A stretch of DNA of 64,000 bases. Origin: Gnetum montanum (taxonomy: Eukaryota; Streptophyta; Gnetopsida; Gnetales; Gnetaceae). Below are positions 23,761 to 34,882 of this stretch, piece after piece. The notes beneath the pieces are model-generated. The model did not search any database. It was not told the DNA's origin and worked only from the letters and a program-made list of their open reading frames with translations. Location: positions 171,383 to 235,382 of the forward strand of contig MNCI01013895.1 of assembly GCA_015680685.1 (NCBI GenBank). Reading direction: 5' to 3'. A program made the translations under genes and the position numbers. Every line of letters starts with the position of its first letter. Positions within the stretch are counted from its first letter, which is position 1.

Positions 23761-24199
23761 CTTCTAATTGTTTTGAGGATAAGAGTGTCTTTTCCTTAGT
23801 TCTTCCAACTTATCTATTTTTGCCATGTAGGTACTGATGATCTATTCTTTTGGTTCCATGTACTTATCAAATTGGGTTTCTTTACTGGTAATCAGCCATT
23901 AGGTGCAATCTTATTAGGTGGCTGTTGCATATAAGCAATTTTGCATACAACTTGTTTCTATATATTAATTGCATGCCTTAGTCTCTTTTCATTCAATGGT
24001 CCAAATTCTTTGCATGCAATTACAATTTGTGATCATTGTATGTCATACATGGACCCTTCACCTATGTATGATTCTAGCTTCATCTTCCTTGGAAATTTCC
24101 AAGGATAAATCACAAATTCCAAGCTTAGCATCTAGGATGCTAAGGTAAGCACTTCCCATGATAATTGGGAACTCTTCCTTGCTTTTCCCCACATGACTT

Positions 24200-24480
24200 A
24201 CGATAAAATTGGTAGGATAGGACTAGCTAATGATGGTCATAATCACATCAACCACCTATCCAAGTGGAATTGTGATTGACTAGTCTGTAAGCTCTAAATG
24301 GATGTTACTTTTCTTTAGTGGTGGGAGGTTTTAGGCCTAGTACATGTCTTGAAATATTAGATTTACTCCAGACCCAAAATCTAATAGATCTTTGTATGGT
24401 TTTTATCCTCCTATTTGAAGATAAATCAAGGGACTTCCTAGGTCAGTTCTTTTCTATGAAAGAGCCCCTACCTTGATCCA
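24200..24480 (-). pseudogene. Element E protease remnant
   Basis: On the minus strand the block around 24370-24381 encodes D-F-G-S in the context LLDFGSGVNLIFQDMY. It aligns with DSGS of element B, so the catalytic Ser/Thr of the triad is Phe and the enzyme is dead. It lies between gag and RT as expected. Flanking frames are short and interrupted. Confidence 0.68.
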
Positions 24481-25139
24481 ATGGGTTACTATTTGTATGA
24501 GCATGATAGTTGTGATGTTTGAACTTGATGAAGTTGGAAGCTTATTACATTGGAAAGGACTCGATATGGATGAGGTGGAGTTAACCATGTTCCCCATCCA
24601 TTGATTCTTCTTTGAATGCATTATAAAGAACAGTTATTTCTTGGGTTGAGACTCATAAGTAACCTTCCTCTCATGTGTATTGACTACCCTTGTAGCACTT
24701 TTTGGCTGAGGTTGTGATGGAAAGTTTCCCTACATAATAGGAGGTGGCATTGGTGGCATAGGAATAGAGTGTTGAGTAGAAGTTCCAACTGTTGGTGGAT
24801 GCATGTATAAGTTAGAATCAATCCTTGGTGACATTGATCTATGGTGTTCTATTGAATGGTACTATGGGGTTTGAACAGTTGCATGATCAAGCGAGACTAG
24901 ATGCTAGACATAGTATCCATAAGGCTTAGGTTATTGATATGGATACTGTTGACATGGCAATGACATGGCCCATGATTGTAGTTGATGCCACTGTTGATGG
25001 TACTACACCTACGGCTGCAACATGACTCCATTAGGATAGTACATTGGTTGAGGTTATCATTTGTAGTTACCATAAGGATAAGGTAACCATTTGGGCATTT
25101 TCTTTTGAACAAATTTTGGGTTAAGTGCATATACCCTAG

Positions 25140-27041
25140 TTTCTTGCAAATGTACCATGATTGGACAACATCCCATAGGATGTTCATACTGGAAAATGAT
25201 ACAATCTTCATCATTTTTGAAGCTAGTATCTAAGTACCCAACTACTAAAGCAAATTTTCTCTTTTGTCCAAATTCCTTCTTCTTCTTTTTATCTTTGCCT
25301 TTGTTGAGGGTTCATTCTGCTTTCTCCTCCAAAATCTTTAGCACTATTGTACATCGTTCATCTACCAAATCCCATATTTTCACTACCTGTGCTACCATAT
25401 CAGTAATAGATTTCTAAATTAGTAGCATCTCTTTCCTAATGACTTCGTCTAGTGTTTCTTCCTATTGGGTATCACACATCCATGCATCTCTTTTCTAAAT
25501 TGATGGATCCCTATTGTATTCTTCTGTTGATTCCCTTTTTTTGAGTTCTCCTTCTTCTTTTGCCACTTGATCAATGAGTCTTTGAATCTAATAGGTGGTT
25601 AATTCTAATAGTCTTCCTTGAGCATAAACCCCAAGGATCTCTCTTTTTTAGCTTCTTAACCCATCTATGATGTGCCATAGCTATTCCTTTGATGAAAATC
25701 CATGGCATGGGCATCTATGTAACTGTGAATAACATCTACCCATTACTACATCAAGGGTCTTGTGGATCCCTTGTTTCCAATTCTGGATTTTCTTTCTTAG
25801 GTTCGACACTCATGAATATGTCTTATATTTGTCATTAAAAATTTCAAGCATGGTACTCCAGCGTCTAATGAATTCAGGTTCTAGTAACCTGTACTAGCTT
25901 TCTACTTCCTTCACAAGTGTTCTAGGAAATAGCTTCAATTTTTGCCAATCACTCTCTATGTTTTGAAGGGCACATGCATCATGGAATACTTGAAGGTGAT
26001 GCTGAGGATCAACATTGTAACCTTCTTCAAATCAAGGCATGTTATTCATATCTAGCCATTTGATTCAACTATCTCTCACATGCCTATTTGATATGTAGAC
26101 TACTTCCTGAATGTTGATCATGTTATAGGTTCTCATAAGAGGCTCATCATCATGTTCAGGTTCATAGGCTCTATGGTAGCAGTGACCCATTCTATGCTTA
26201 TGCCTCTCTTGATCCTCTCTTCTATCTTTGTATCTTCTTCTTTCATACTCTTCATCTTTTGAATCAGAATATCTTGAGTATCGACCATGATGACTATGAG
26301 CTTTTCTTGTTTTCTATCAAAGTCTCAATACTTGTGTTGTCTCTTGTCATAGCCTTTTGATGATTGTGATGAAGCATAGGAGGTAGTAGGATAATAGTGA
26401 TGGTTGGTTCTCCTTTCATGACTCTTGTGAGTTTCCTTGTAGGACTTAGCATGATCCCTTGGCCTAGAGGCCTGCTTGTATCTTGAGTTAGCAGCCTCCC
26501 CCTTGTGTGTCTCTACTAGAGTAAAGTGAGGTTGGGCATTAACAAGTTCCTTTAGTCTAATGATACATGTCTTTGATGGCTCTTCATGGTTCTAGTGGAG
26601 TTATTCTAAAATGAACTGATTAGCATCAAGCTCTTCTATGACAACAAATGTGTTGGCTTGCTTCTCTTTGGTATGAACATGTTTAACCTCCATAGTAGCA
26701 TCTCTCTTTATCTGCTCCCTTATAGGTTCATAAGGTATGGTCATGTGTTGAGTCGCATGATACCTTTCTTGAATCTGGTCTAAGTGCATTCCCCTTAGAG
26801 CAATTTGTAACATGTTTAGTGTTGCATGTTCGGGAGGCAGGACCATGTTGCCTTGCATGTCTCTCCACCTCATTTGTTTCTCTTAATGGAATATGAAGGT
26901 AAATTCTAGATGGTATGGATCAATGTAAGCATAAGTAATATATGTTTGCATTAGCATTTCCCAGTCTTCTTCATTAGCAATTCTATCACTATGCCTTCTT
27001 GTTTCCTTGGTAGGTGATAGTTGATCATCATGTGAAGCCAT
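25140..27041 (-). pseudogene. Element E gag
   Basis: The likely start is the ATG at 27041-27039 (MASHDDQLSP), in frame with the longest clean segment 26873-26601 (MRWRDMQGNMVLPPEHATLNM). That segment matches the WRDLEGNIMLPPDKAAPNM block in D gag. A TAA just before MRWRD replaces a Gln seen in the relatives. The capsid-like core is at about 26060-25500 and the zinc-knuckle region at about 25150-25210, both broken. The other-frame ORF 24897-25214 is a shadow. Confidence 0.72.
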
Positions 27042-27159
27042 GTTATCGTTTCTTGATAGTTTGTGTTAAGTGTGCTTTATTTTAAGGTTGTGAAGATTAT
27101 AGTTATGTTATGATACAAAAAAATTAGAAAATTAATTACTTAGTATAATATTGACTTAT

Positions 27160-27177
27160 CCTCTGCAATGGTGCCAA
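27160..27177 (-). promoter_or_regulatory. Element E primer-binding site, degenerate
   Basis: On the minus strand it begins TTGGCACCATTGCAGAG, immediately inside the LTR edge at 27178. The first eight bases match the family site and the remainder is eroded. Confidence 0.65.
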
Positions 27178-28038
27178 TGATGAGCAATGGAGTATCAAAC
27201 ACCCAACCATATGAGATACGAGTGTTCACGTGCAATCTTGGTTGAACTCCACAAGTAAGGCAATGTGATTATATGAGTAATTAATTAGCATTCGCTATTG
27301 TTGTCTTCCCATGTGAGTTAGTAAAATCAATGTGTATGGTTTAACTCATGATGAGGTATATGATATTGATGTTGAATTGGCCATTAGACTCCTAATAAAC
27401 ATAAAGTGAAAGTAAAGGTTTCTAAATCTAAGTGATAGTAAAAAAAATTAAACTAGCCTAAGCAATGAGCAGCTTGTCTTGATCTTCTAGTCACACTTTG
27501 GACTTTATGTAACTACTACTGGGATTACCAAATAGCCCACTACTGGGTTACCAAATAGTTACACTTACGTGCTCAAGATCAGTTGTACTCATTCTGCTTA
27601 ACAACATTAAAAGTAAACTGTAAGTAATTGTAAACATTAACTATGAAAATAGTAAGCAATAAACTAATTAGAAACAAAAATAAAACTAAGTGTTACTGCA
27701 ATGATGTAGAATAAGCTTGATCTTTATTATCAATCATGCAATATGTCCAAGTACAACACACTTGAATAAATATTCCGTTCAATTACAAAACATTACATTA
27801 TGGGTACACATTGCTAAGTATTGAATTCAAGAAAACAAATTGACAGAGTTCTATTACTATGCTATCAAATCTACTATGGATTTGTGCACCTAAGTGCTAC
27901 TTATATAGGTTGGTATGCACCCCACAATATTATTTATATGATAATGTATGTTGAGATATGATAACATATCTACAACATTGTAGATACGATATGGTAACTA
28001 TGATATCATTGTCGCAAAAAAAAAAATTTGATTTATCA
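27178..28038 (-). repeat. Element E 5' LTR
   Basis: It begins TGATGAGCAATGG at 27178 and carries family landmarks: 'cccaaccatatgagatacgag', 'actactgggattaccaaa', 'tactgggttaccaaatag' and 'ttgaataaatattccgttc'. The U3 end is unclear. A cluster of 'gatatggtaactatgatatcattg' palindromes lies at about 27992-28015, and a TG...CA-compatible edge is at 28038. TATATAA-like sequence is near 27900-27910. Confidence 0.7.
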
Positions 28039-29435
28039 CCTAAGATATGTAGTCTAATTAGAACTTTATAACTCAACATTGCCCACTAAAATACTTGAGA
28101 GGAAAAGTGTTAAATGGTTTTTGGTCTGCAACATAAAAATGTTTATTGAACACTTTGGGAGAAATGATTGACAAGTACTATTACCCACCAAATTCACACC
28201 TTAGGCATAGTCACTTGAAAAAGATTAGGCTTTTACTTAGCTATTGATCCTCCTAGAACTCACTTGGAGAGATGAATATTGAGCCTCCAAGTGATTATCC
28301 TTTTTTTAAAAATTATATTATTATTTTATGCAACATAGTTTACAGGTAATTCTTTTAATCATAGAACTTGATTAAACATTAATTGGTTGATCTAGCATTG
28401 TCTACATGCTTTTTACCAATGAAAGGTGGCTAAGTTGATAGCACATTGTTTGAGATAACTTCTTGATAAGATTCATACATTATAGATTACTACTTTGAAT
28501 CATACTTGAGGCATCATTATATTCCTCTCTAATTTTTCTAAAGTATCATATTGGCTATATGTCTTGGGGTGAAATTGGAGTCAAATTGTTTCAAGTTCCA
28601 AGCCCTCTTGGAGGCACTCTTTTATTGATCAACATACTATTCTTATAACATACAAAAATAACAATGAGGTATTACTTTTGATTTGGAAGCTCCATGGGTT
28701 CAATTTGGTGGGGAATGTTTGAGTTATAAAGTTCTAATTTGATTATACATGTTAGTGGTAAATATTGTTAAAAAAAGTTGTGGATTTCGACACCCCCTAC
28801 TGTAATGTACAATTGCTAGTGATAGATAGCTTAAGTCGTTAACTTATAGTTTTGCTAGGTAAGAGGTTGCTAGTTCAAAACACAATTAAGGAATTGTTAT
28901 ATTATTTAATAATTATTCCAAAGTATCATGTCAACTATATCTCTTGATGACATGTTTCAAGCAAAGATACAATTAAATACTCTTTTTTAAAAAATAAGGT
29001 GTTAGACCTAGTAATAAGACTCTTGATTTCAAAATTCCAAGTTCTAAACAAAACACGCTTGAACGTCTCAAAAACAAACAAACAAAAACATTTCAATGTT
29101 AAAACTCCGAATTCCGATAAAAAGCAGAAATTGAAAGCGCACAGAAAAATCAAATAAAATTCGCATCGTACTTATCCCATACATTTGGTAAAAAGATATA
29201 CTATATTTCCGATCTGGTATGTTAGTGTGCGTTTCTGAATTCGATTGAAGTTCTGATTTCCTTCCAATACAATCCTGACGGATAAACAGCAAACGAGGGC
29301 AACGGTTTTTTCGCAGCAAAGGAGGTAGATCCCATCTGAATTTGTTGTGCTACATCAAAATCTCATTTCGTTGGTGTTTATATTCTGTTTTTGCGCGATT
29401 TGATTCAGTCGTTTTGTAACAGAATTTGCGAGAAG
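28039..29435. other. Intergenic, upstream of MPC1
   Basis: AT-rich sequence without supported genes. The minus-strand frames at 28935-29319 show no domain. The last few hundred bases before 29436 should hold the MPC1 promoter and 5' UTR, but I could not place a convincing TATA box. Confidence 0.6.
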
Positions 29436-31925
29436 ATGGCAGCAACTTTTAAAGCTTTCTTGAACAGTCCCGTTGGGCCTAAAACCACACATTTTTGGGG
29501 CCCCGTCGCCAATTGGGGTTTTGTAGTTGCTGTGAGCATTCTCTCCTTATTTTATTTTTTTCGTCTTTCGTTTTTTTTCCCCTGGTGAAACGTAATTTTT
29601 TTAAGGATGTTTTGAAAAATCATCGGATATACATTTCTACTGTCAAAAGATCCAGCGGGTCTGTTGATGCAATAAAATTTCAGTTTCAGTTTCATAATTC
29701 CAAGAATAAACAATTTGGATATTTTCAAATTTCAAAATGTTACTGCCGATTGCTGGATTCTTTCGAATGGGGAAATCGAGCAATTGACCATGAGATTATG
29801 GCATGGTTTGCAGGGTTTGGCTGATATGCAGAAACCGCCTGACATGATATCAGGGAACATGACGACAGGTAAATGTTGTACTCGTTTTGGTGCGTTAGTA
29901 TGCCGCTGATTTAAAGTTTTTCTTTGGTTATATAGTTTTAAGCATTATGAGATTAGATGCCCGATCAAGCCATTTAAGTTGAAATATTTTTTTTTACGGG
30001 ATTTTTGGGATTTTTTTTTCGAGAGTTTGACAAGCATTTGCTAATATTTCAGTTGTTTCAATGCAAGGTGTTAGTGCTTGTTTCAATTGTTCGACGTTGT
30101 ATTTTTAATTTTACAAAAACCAATAATGATTCAGTAGTCTTTCAATTTATTGCTAATATTTGTTAGGAAGGATGACCTGACAAGGTAAGAGCTTTGAACA
30201 AGGATGTTGACGTGGCAGTCATTGGTAGGACACAGAAATGCTAATGAACTGCTGCAGAAAGTATGTCAAGTAATAACTGATATGCTGAATTGTAAATGAA
30301 CGATAACCAGGATTGATATTTATTCACATATTTCCAAGCTGAGTTCATGATTACCTTAACCACTTATGTGTTTTTTACTAAGTTATTCCCAACCCACACT
30401 GATTCTGACCTTTTCATTTATAAAATTCAGTGTTGAGCACTAGGTCTGGCACATGAGCTTGTGGATTAACTGTTGAAAATTTAAGTTGTTCTCTTTTTAT
30501 AGAGACTCTGGGGTTGCATTTAAGAATAAAAACAAAGAAATGCAGGTAGATCACATACAAAATTTAGCTGTGCCATGAGAAAACGTTAGCCTTCAGCAGC
30601 CAATACCTTTCTATACAAAAACATGCCTTCAGCACTAGACAAAATGGCCTATGTTTGCCATGTCTAGCATCCAAATGTGTATAAGCAAAAAACACTTCTC
30701 CTAACAAGGCCAACTGATTTTAGCTGACGTTTGACAATGTGGAATACTAAGTGGGAAAAAAACTAAAATGAAGGTGAAAAACTATTAATATTTAAGAAAT
30801 GGCCCTCAAAGCCGAATGAGAGTATGGGATGTTGAAATTTTTGGCAGTACTAATTATTTATAGATATATTTTTTAAACTACACAATATACAAGCATTAAC
30901 TTGTTTGTTGCTTGTGATTTGCATTTTACAATTCACAGGTTTAGTTTTAATGGGTTATGCTCAGATTTATAAAAAAATTAATGACTGCAGATCCCTAGGA
31001 TCTAGGATGTAATAAAAACAGTTCTGTTCTGTGTACTATATGTTGTAAAGGGATATACGTAAGAATTAGCTAGGGATTTTATTGAGTAAAGAAGAAAATG
31101 ATCGATGTTAACTGTAATGATGGGAACATTCAAGCAGCAGACTACTTGTTCATTTAATTTTACTTATCGGTCTTTCTTTAATAATTCTTAGTGTTACTGA
31201 TCCTTGTTCTCACAGATTCATTACCCTTATTTCCAGTGGTGGTGTTTTTGACACCACAGTTACTTTGTTTTGGTTTCTTATGTTTATCTGAATGTGCAGC
31301 AATGTGTATATACTCGGGCTTGTTCATGAGATATGCTTGGATGGTTCAGCCTCGCAATTATCTTCTTTTAGCATGTCATGTCTCAAATGAAGCTGTGCAG
31401 TTATATCAGTTGTCACGCTGGGCTTCTGCTCGTGGGTATGTTCTATCCTTTTTTATAGGATCACAAATGAGTGGCTTTTTCCTTGCTCTGTGAAATATTC
31501 TAATAATTTAAAATTGTCATTTTCTTAATACTTCTTTTTTCAGGCTAAGCATTTTAGTATGTATATGTATTAAGGTAGCTTTTTATTGGTGGTCAGTGAT
31601 TCTGAAATGAAGTAAACTGTTTTTTATTACAGCAGTTCAGTTTTAGCCATTGCAAAGTTACACTTTTAAATAAAATATGTTTCATTAAATTAGGCCCTGT
31701 ATTTTAATTACTCATAATCTTCTTTGCCTTGTCTCAACAAAATGGGGTTGGTTACATGAGTTATCTTTTGCCATTTTCCTCAATGAAGATCTAGATCCTT
31801 AATGCATTTTAATTACTAGAAGGTTCAATTCTTTTATTAAATGATAGGTTTTATATTTAAATTTTTGATATAACAAATCTTCTTGCAGGGATCAATCAAA
31901 GAAGGACATTGCTACGGAGAAATAA
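29436..31925 (+). CDS. MPC1: Mitochondrial pyruvate carrier subunit 1, four exons
   Basis: Exons 29436-29531, 29814-29868, 31300-31435 and 31889-31925 join to 324 nt, giving 107 residues, the usual length of plant MPC1. All introns are GT-AG (gtgagc, gtaaat and gtatgt donors; cag acceptors). The protein starts [20 protein letters not shown] and contains the family's [19 protein letters not shown] and [14 protein letters not shown] blocks, then QLYQLSRW, and ends in a Lys-rich tail. MPC1 pairs with MPC2-type subunits in the inner mitochondrial membrane to import pyruvate into the matrix. The start is fixed by conservation; the upstream in-frame ATG at 29391 would add 15 residues absent from the family. 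No stops, shifts or odd residues are seen, so this is very likely functional. It is the only intact host gene in the window. Confidence 0.96.
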
Positions 31926-32098
31926 TCTGTGTGCGTTGACATTATATGATCTAAAATTTCTGCTTGTCAAAACATTCAACATGGGGTTCATTGTTTTCTT
32001 CCAAATTTTCATCTGGAAGTTAAAGGATTGACAAGTTCTGATGCTTTGATTCTGAAGATGAAATGTTCAAGTTTACATATGAATTATTTTTTCCTTTT

Positions 32099-32104
32099 AA
32101 TAAA
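32099..32104 (+). terminator. Candidate poly(A) signal AATAAA for MPC1
   Basis: AATAAA lies 174 nt past the stop codon, a normal plant 3' UTR distance. Sequence alone cannot prove use. Confidence 0.45.
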
Positions 32105-34104
32105 CCCTTAAAATTATATTTTTCTGGTATTTCTCTCTACTTTGCTTCACCAATAAATCAGCTATCAAAATGATGGGCTAAAGGTTAGCACAAGGCAGGG
32201 ACTCTATATTTTTGGAAAAGAAATATTGTTTTAACCATAGACAGAAATATTCATACCAGTTCTTAAAATATATACAATAGGCACAACATCGGTCATTTAT
32301 CATGAGGTAGTTATATGGAAGCCCTTATCATAAGTGGCTATTCTCTGCATATGTAAAGTGTTCTATATACATGCTTCCTAGCACTACATACTTGCAATGG
32401 CAACAACGTTACTCTATTCTTAGGAACATGTCATTGCAAGCTTCAACAATTTCATTCATTTCACATAAAGGGGTATGTGTAAACTGTTTGGCTTTAGGCT
32501 TGTTTGGAGCCTGAAAGAATGATTAGAATTACACCTTAAGACATATAGACAACATGACAATTTAGAAGAATTATTAGGAAGTATAATGATGCCTTAAGTG
32601 TGATTAGAACTAGAAACCTCTTGCCCACTAATTGCTTGAGCTAATTATCACTAGCTATGTTTGTTACAATGAGCTAACTGCTTGAGCCACCTATCATTGC
32701 TTAGGTTTGTTGAGGTAGACCCAAGCTATAAGTAGAGCATGGACTAATTGCTCTATGACTTGTAAGAGTCAAATTGGATTTGATACTTTTTTCTACTGCC
32801 CAGGTCTATCCACACTTACAAATTAAATGTTCAGTCAAATTGGGTTTGATAAATTTTTCCAAACAGTCAGGGTCCAAAGTGGTATAAAGCCATTCATAAT
32901 AGTCATGTATCTAGCCACATATTTGTGTGGTAAGGCATTGACGCCAATTCTTGAATATTCCATCAAGAGACAAAGATGTTTGTGTGCTGCCTGTGATTCA
33001 TATACAGTATGGTCAGATCCTCATGTTGTTAAATCTGTTATGCTTTGTTGATACAATTTGATGCTGTCATATGAGTGAGTGATTGAATCTATCGCTTTGT
33101 TTCAACATGTGGAAATTAATTTGTTATGGAAATGCTTTGCTTTTACACGTAATTAACGTTCAAAAATAACTACAAAATATAAATGTTCACCTAAAGCTAC
33201 AAAATATAAATGTTCACCTAAAGCTTTGGTATGTATACTTATTATATCCATTTAGTGTAATCTGGAAAGGCTCTTGATCTACGTAGGTAACAAATTACTT
33301 AAAATATCCGTTTTGAATCAGCGTCAAATTCCACAACCCCTTTTCAGTCCCCTTTTAATATCAATATTATGTTAATACGGTGTTAGGTCTTTGTAGCATA
33401 GCTCGAATAGGATAGAGTGGGATTTCCCTGTTTTAAGAAAACAAATATGGTAACATAAGACCTCTCCCAAAACGCTGAACGTTATATGCTGAGTTTGAGA
33501 TTCTAATGAGAAATGATGAAGCACCACTGCAGGACAGGATTGATGATATTAGTTCTATGGTTCACCTATATACACCAGCTGAAGATGTTCAAGTTTGAGT
33601 AACGTTAGTATTATTCAAATATTGTGCCGGGTGTGGAACTTGAGAATCAAACCTTCGAACCTTAAAGCATTAAAATAGGTACATTTTAAATGAATATAAC
33701 AATGCCTTATGCATGATTTGCATTCTTAACTTTTTGCCTAAGAAATTAAAACTAACTAACTACTTGAACAATATATCATTAACCTCATTAACCTTAAATT
33801 TAAAAGCAAACTACTAATAAGGCATTACGTTTTTTCTATAAAACATGTCAACATCTTTTATGTAAAAACTACAGAGCCTGGGGCTACATCCTCCTCAAGT
33901 TGCATAATGCCTTAACTAATTTAATGGTGCCTTACTACATTACCCATATTTTGTACTCCTATTTGTTTTCTTGGTACGGTTTGAGTTATCTGTAATAACT
34001 AAAACACAGTTTGAGTTATTCTATCATATTTTGTACATTTGTTAATATTTTTTAACATATTAAATTCACATGGTTTTTCTTAACTCCAAGCATAGGAAAA
34101 TAAA

Positions 34105-34350
34105 AATTATCACATAAATCTTTTCTTTCTTGTCACATACCATACATATTTTTAAGCATCTAAAACAACGAAGAGAAAAATATAGTTATCACATAAATCT
34201 TTTCTTTCCTGTAACATACCATGCTTACTTTATTTTTAAGATTCAAATAATGAAGAGAAAAATATAGTTATCACATAAATTCTTTCTTTCTTGTAGCATA
34301 CTATGCTTGACTTATTTTTAAGCCTCAAATAATGAAGGGGAAAAATATAG
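34105..34350. repeat. Three-copy tandem repeat, unit ~80-85 bp
   Basis: The unit begins 'tatcacataaatcttttctt', runs through 'acataccat...' and 'atttttaag', and ends 'aatgaagagaaaaatatag'. It occurs three times with small differences, just downstream (3') of the minus-strand kinase. Confidence 0.8.
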
Positions 34351-34882
34351 AAGATAGAAAATTAATTTGAAAAAAAAATAATTCTAGCTTCTAATTTTGA
34401 TATTGGTAGCTTCCTTTTTGTTAGCTATGCTACTTCTTAACATTGGTGAAGCTTTCAAATGCTCTTGAATTTCTTTGTATCGCCAATGGCTTGCATATTA
34501 TTTATTTAAAAAGCATTTAAAATCATAAAAAATTTATCATCTTAAGGATTTGAGAGAATAGATAAGATTACAGATGATGGGTACCTCAAATGCAACCCCC
34601 AACAATAATAGCTATGTAAAGGATAGTGAATGAAACTATTAATTGAAAAAAGGAACAACAATAAACAAAGCATATAAACAGAATCTGAAAAGGTAAATCA
34701 AAGCAATTAATTAAAAAAAGGTTAAGAAAAACGACAAAGATATTTATGTCATAACTAAACTTTTAACTCAAAATATGTTCTACTTTTAACATAAAAGACA
34801 ATGAACTTCTAAATAAACATTGAACGGAAGAGAAACTTCAACTGAGCAGGATTTCCAAGGTGCGGGAATTGCTAGCTGAAGA

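Larger units (their letters stand above)
19640..28038 (-). mobile_element. Element E: Ty3/Gypsy-like gag-pol retrotransposon, minus strand
   Basis: Read leftwards from the 5' LTR at about 27178-28038: degenerate primer-binding site, gag (27041 to about 25140), protease (about 24480-24200), RT (about 23760-22700), RNase H (about 22640-22098), integrase (about 21960-21035), and a 3' tract recognisable to about 19660 through 'tcctccccaaagtaggctctggccc', which is shared with A. The polypurine-like CCCCCATGACT is at 20823-20833. No 3' LTR is found before the gap, so the 3' end is lost or in unassembled sequence. It is more diverged from A-D than they are from one another. Confidence 0.82.
31926..34882. 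other. MPC1 3' flank and intergenic sequence
   Basis: No supported gene. The frame 32827-33051 lacks any recognised motif. It contains a perfect short tandem duplication near 33171-33226 (unit 'aaatataaatgttcacctaaagctac') and a three-copy array at about 34105-34350. Confidence 0.6.

Noticed and set aside
24897-25214. Cys/His-rich minus-strand frame suggesting a zinc protein
   Set aside because: It is an off-frame reading of the gag end and proline-rich linker of element E; Cys and His are unevenly spaced.
28039-29435. Promoter elements of MPC1
   Set aside because: AT-rich background gives many TATA-like strings; none could be chosen with confidence.
32827-33051. Plus-strand frame of 74 codons after MPC1
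   Set aside because: No domain, no splice logic and no neighbouring exons; ordinary chance frame.
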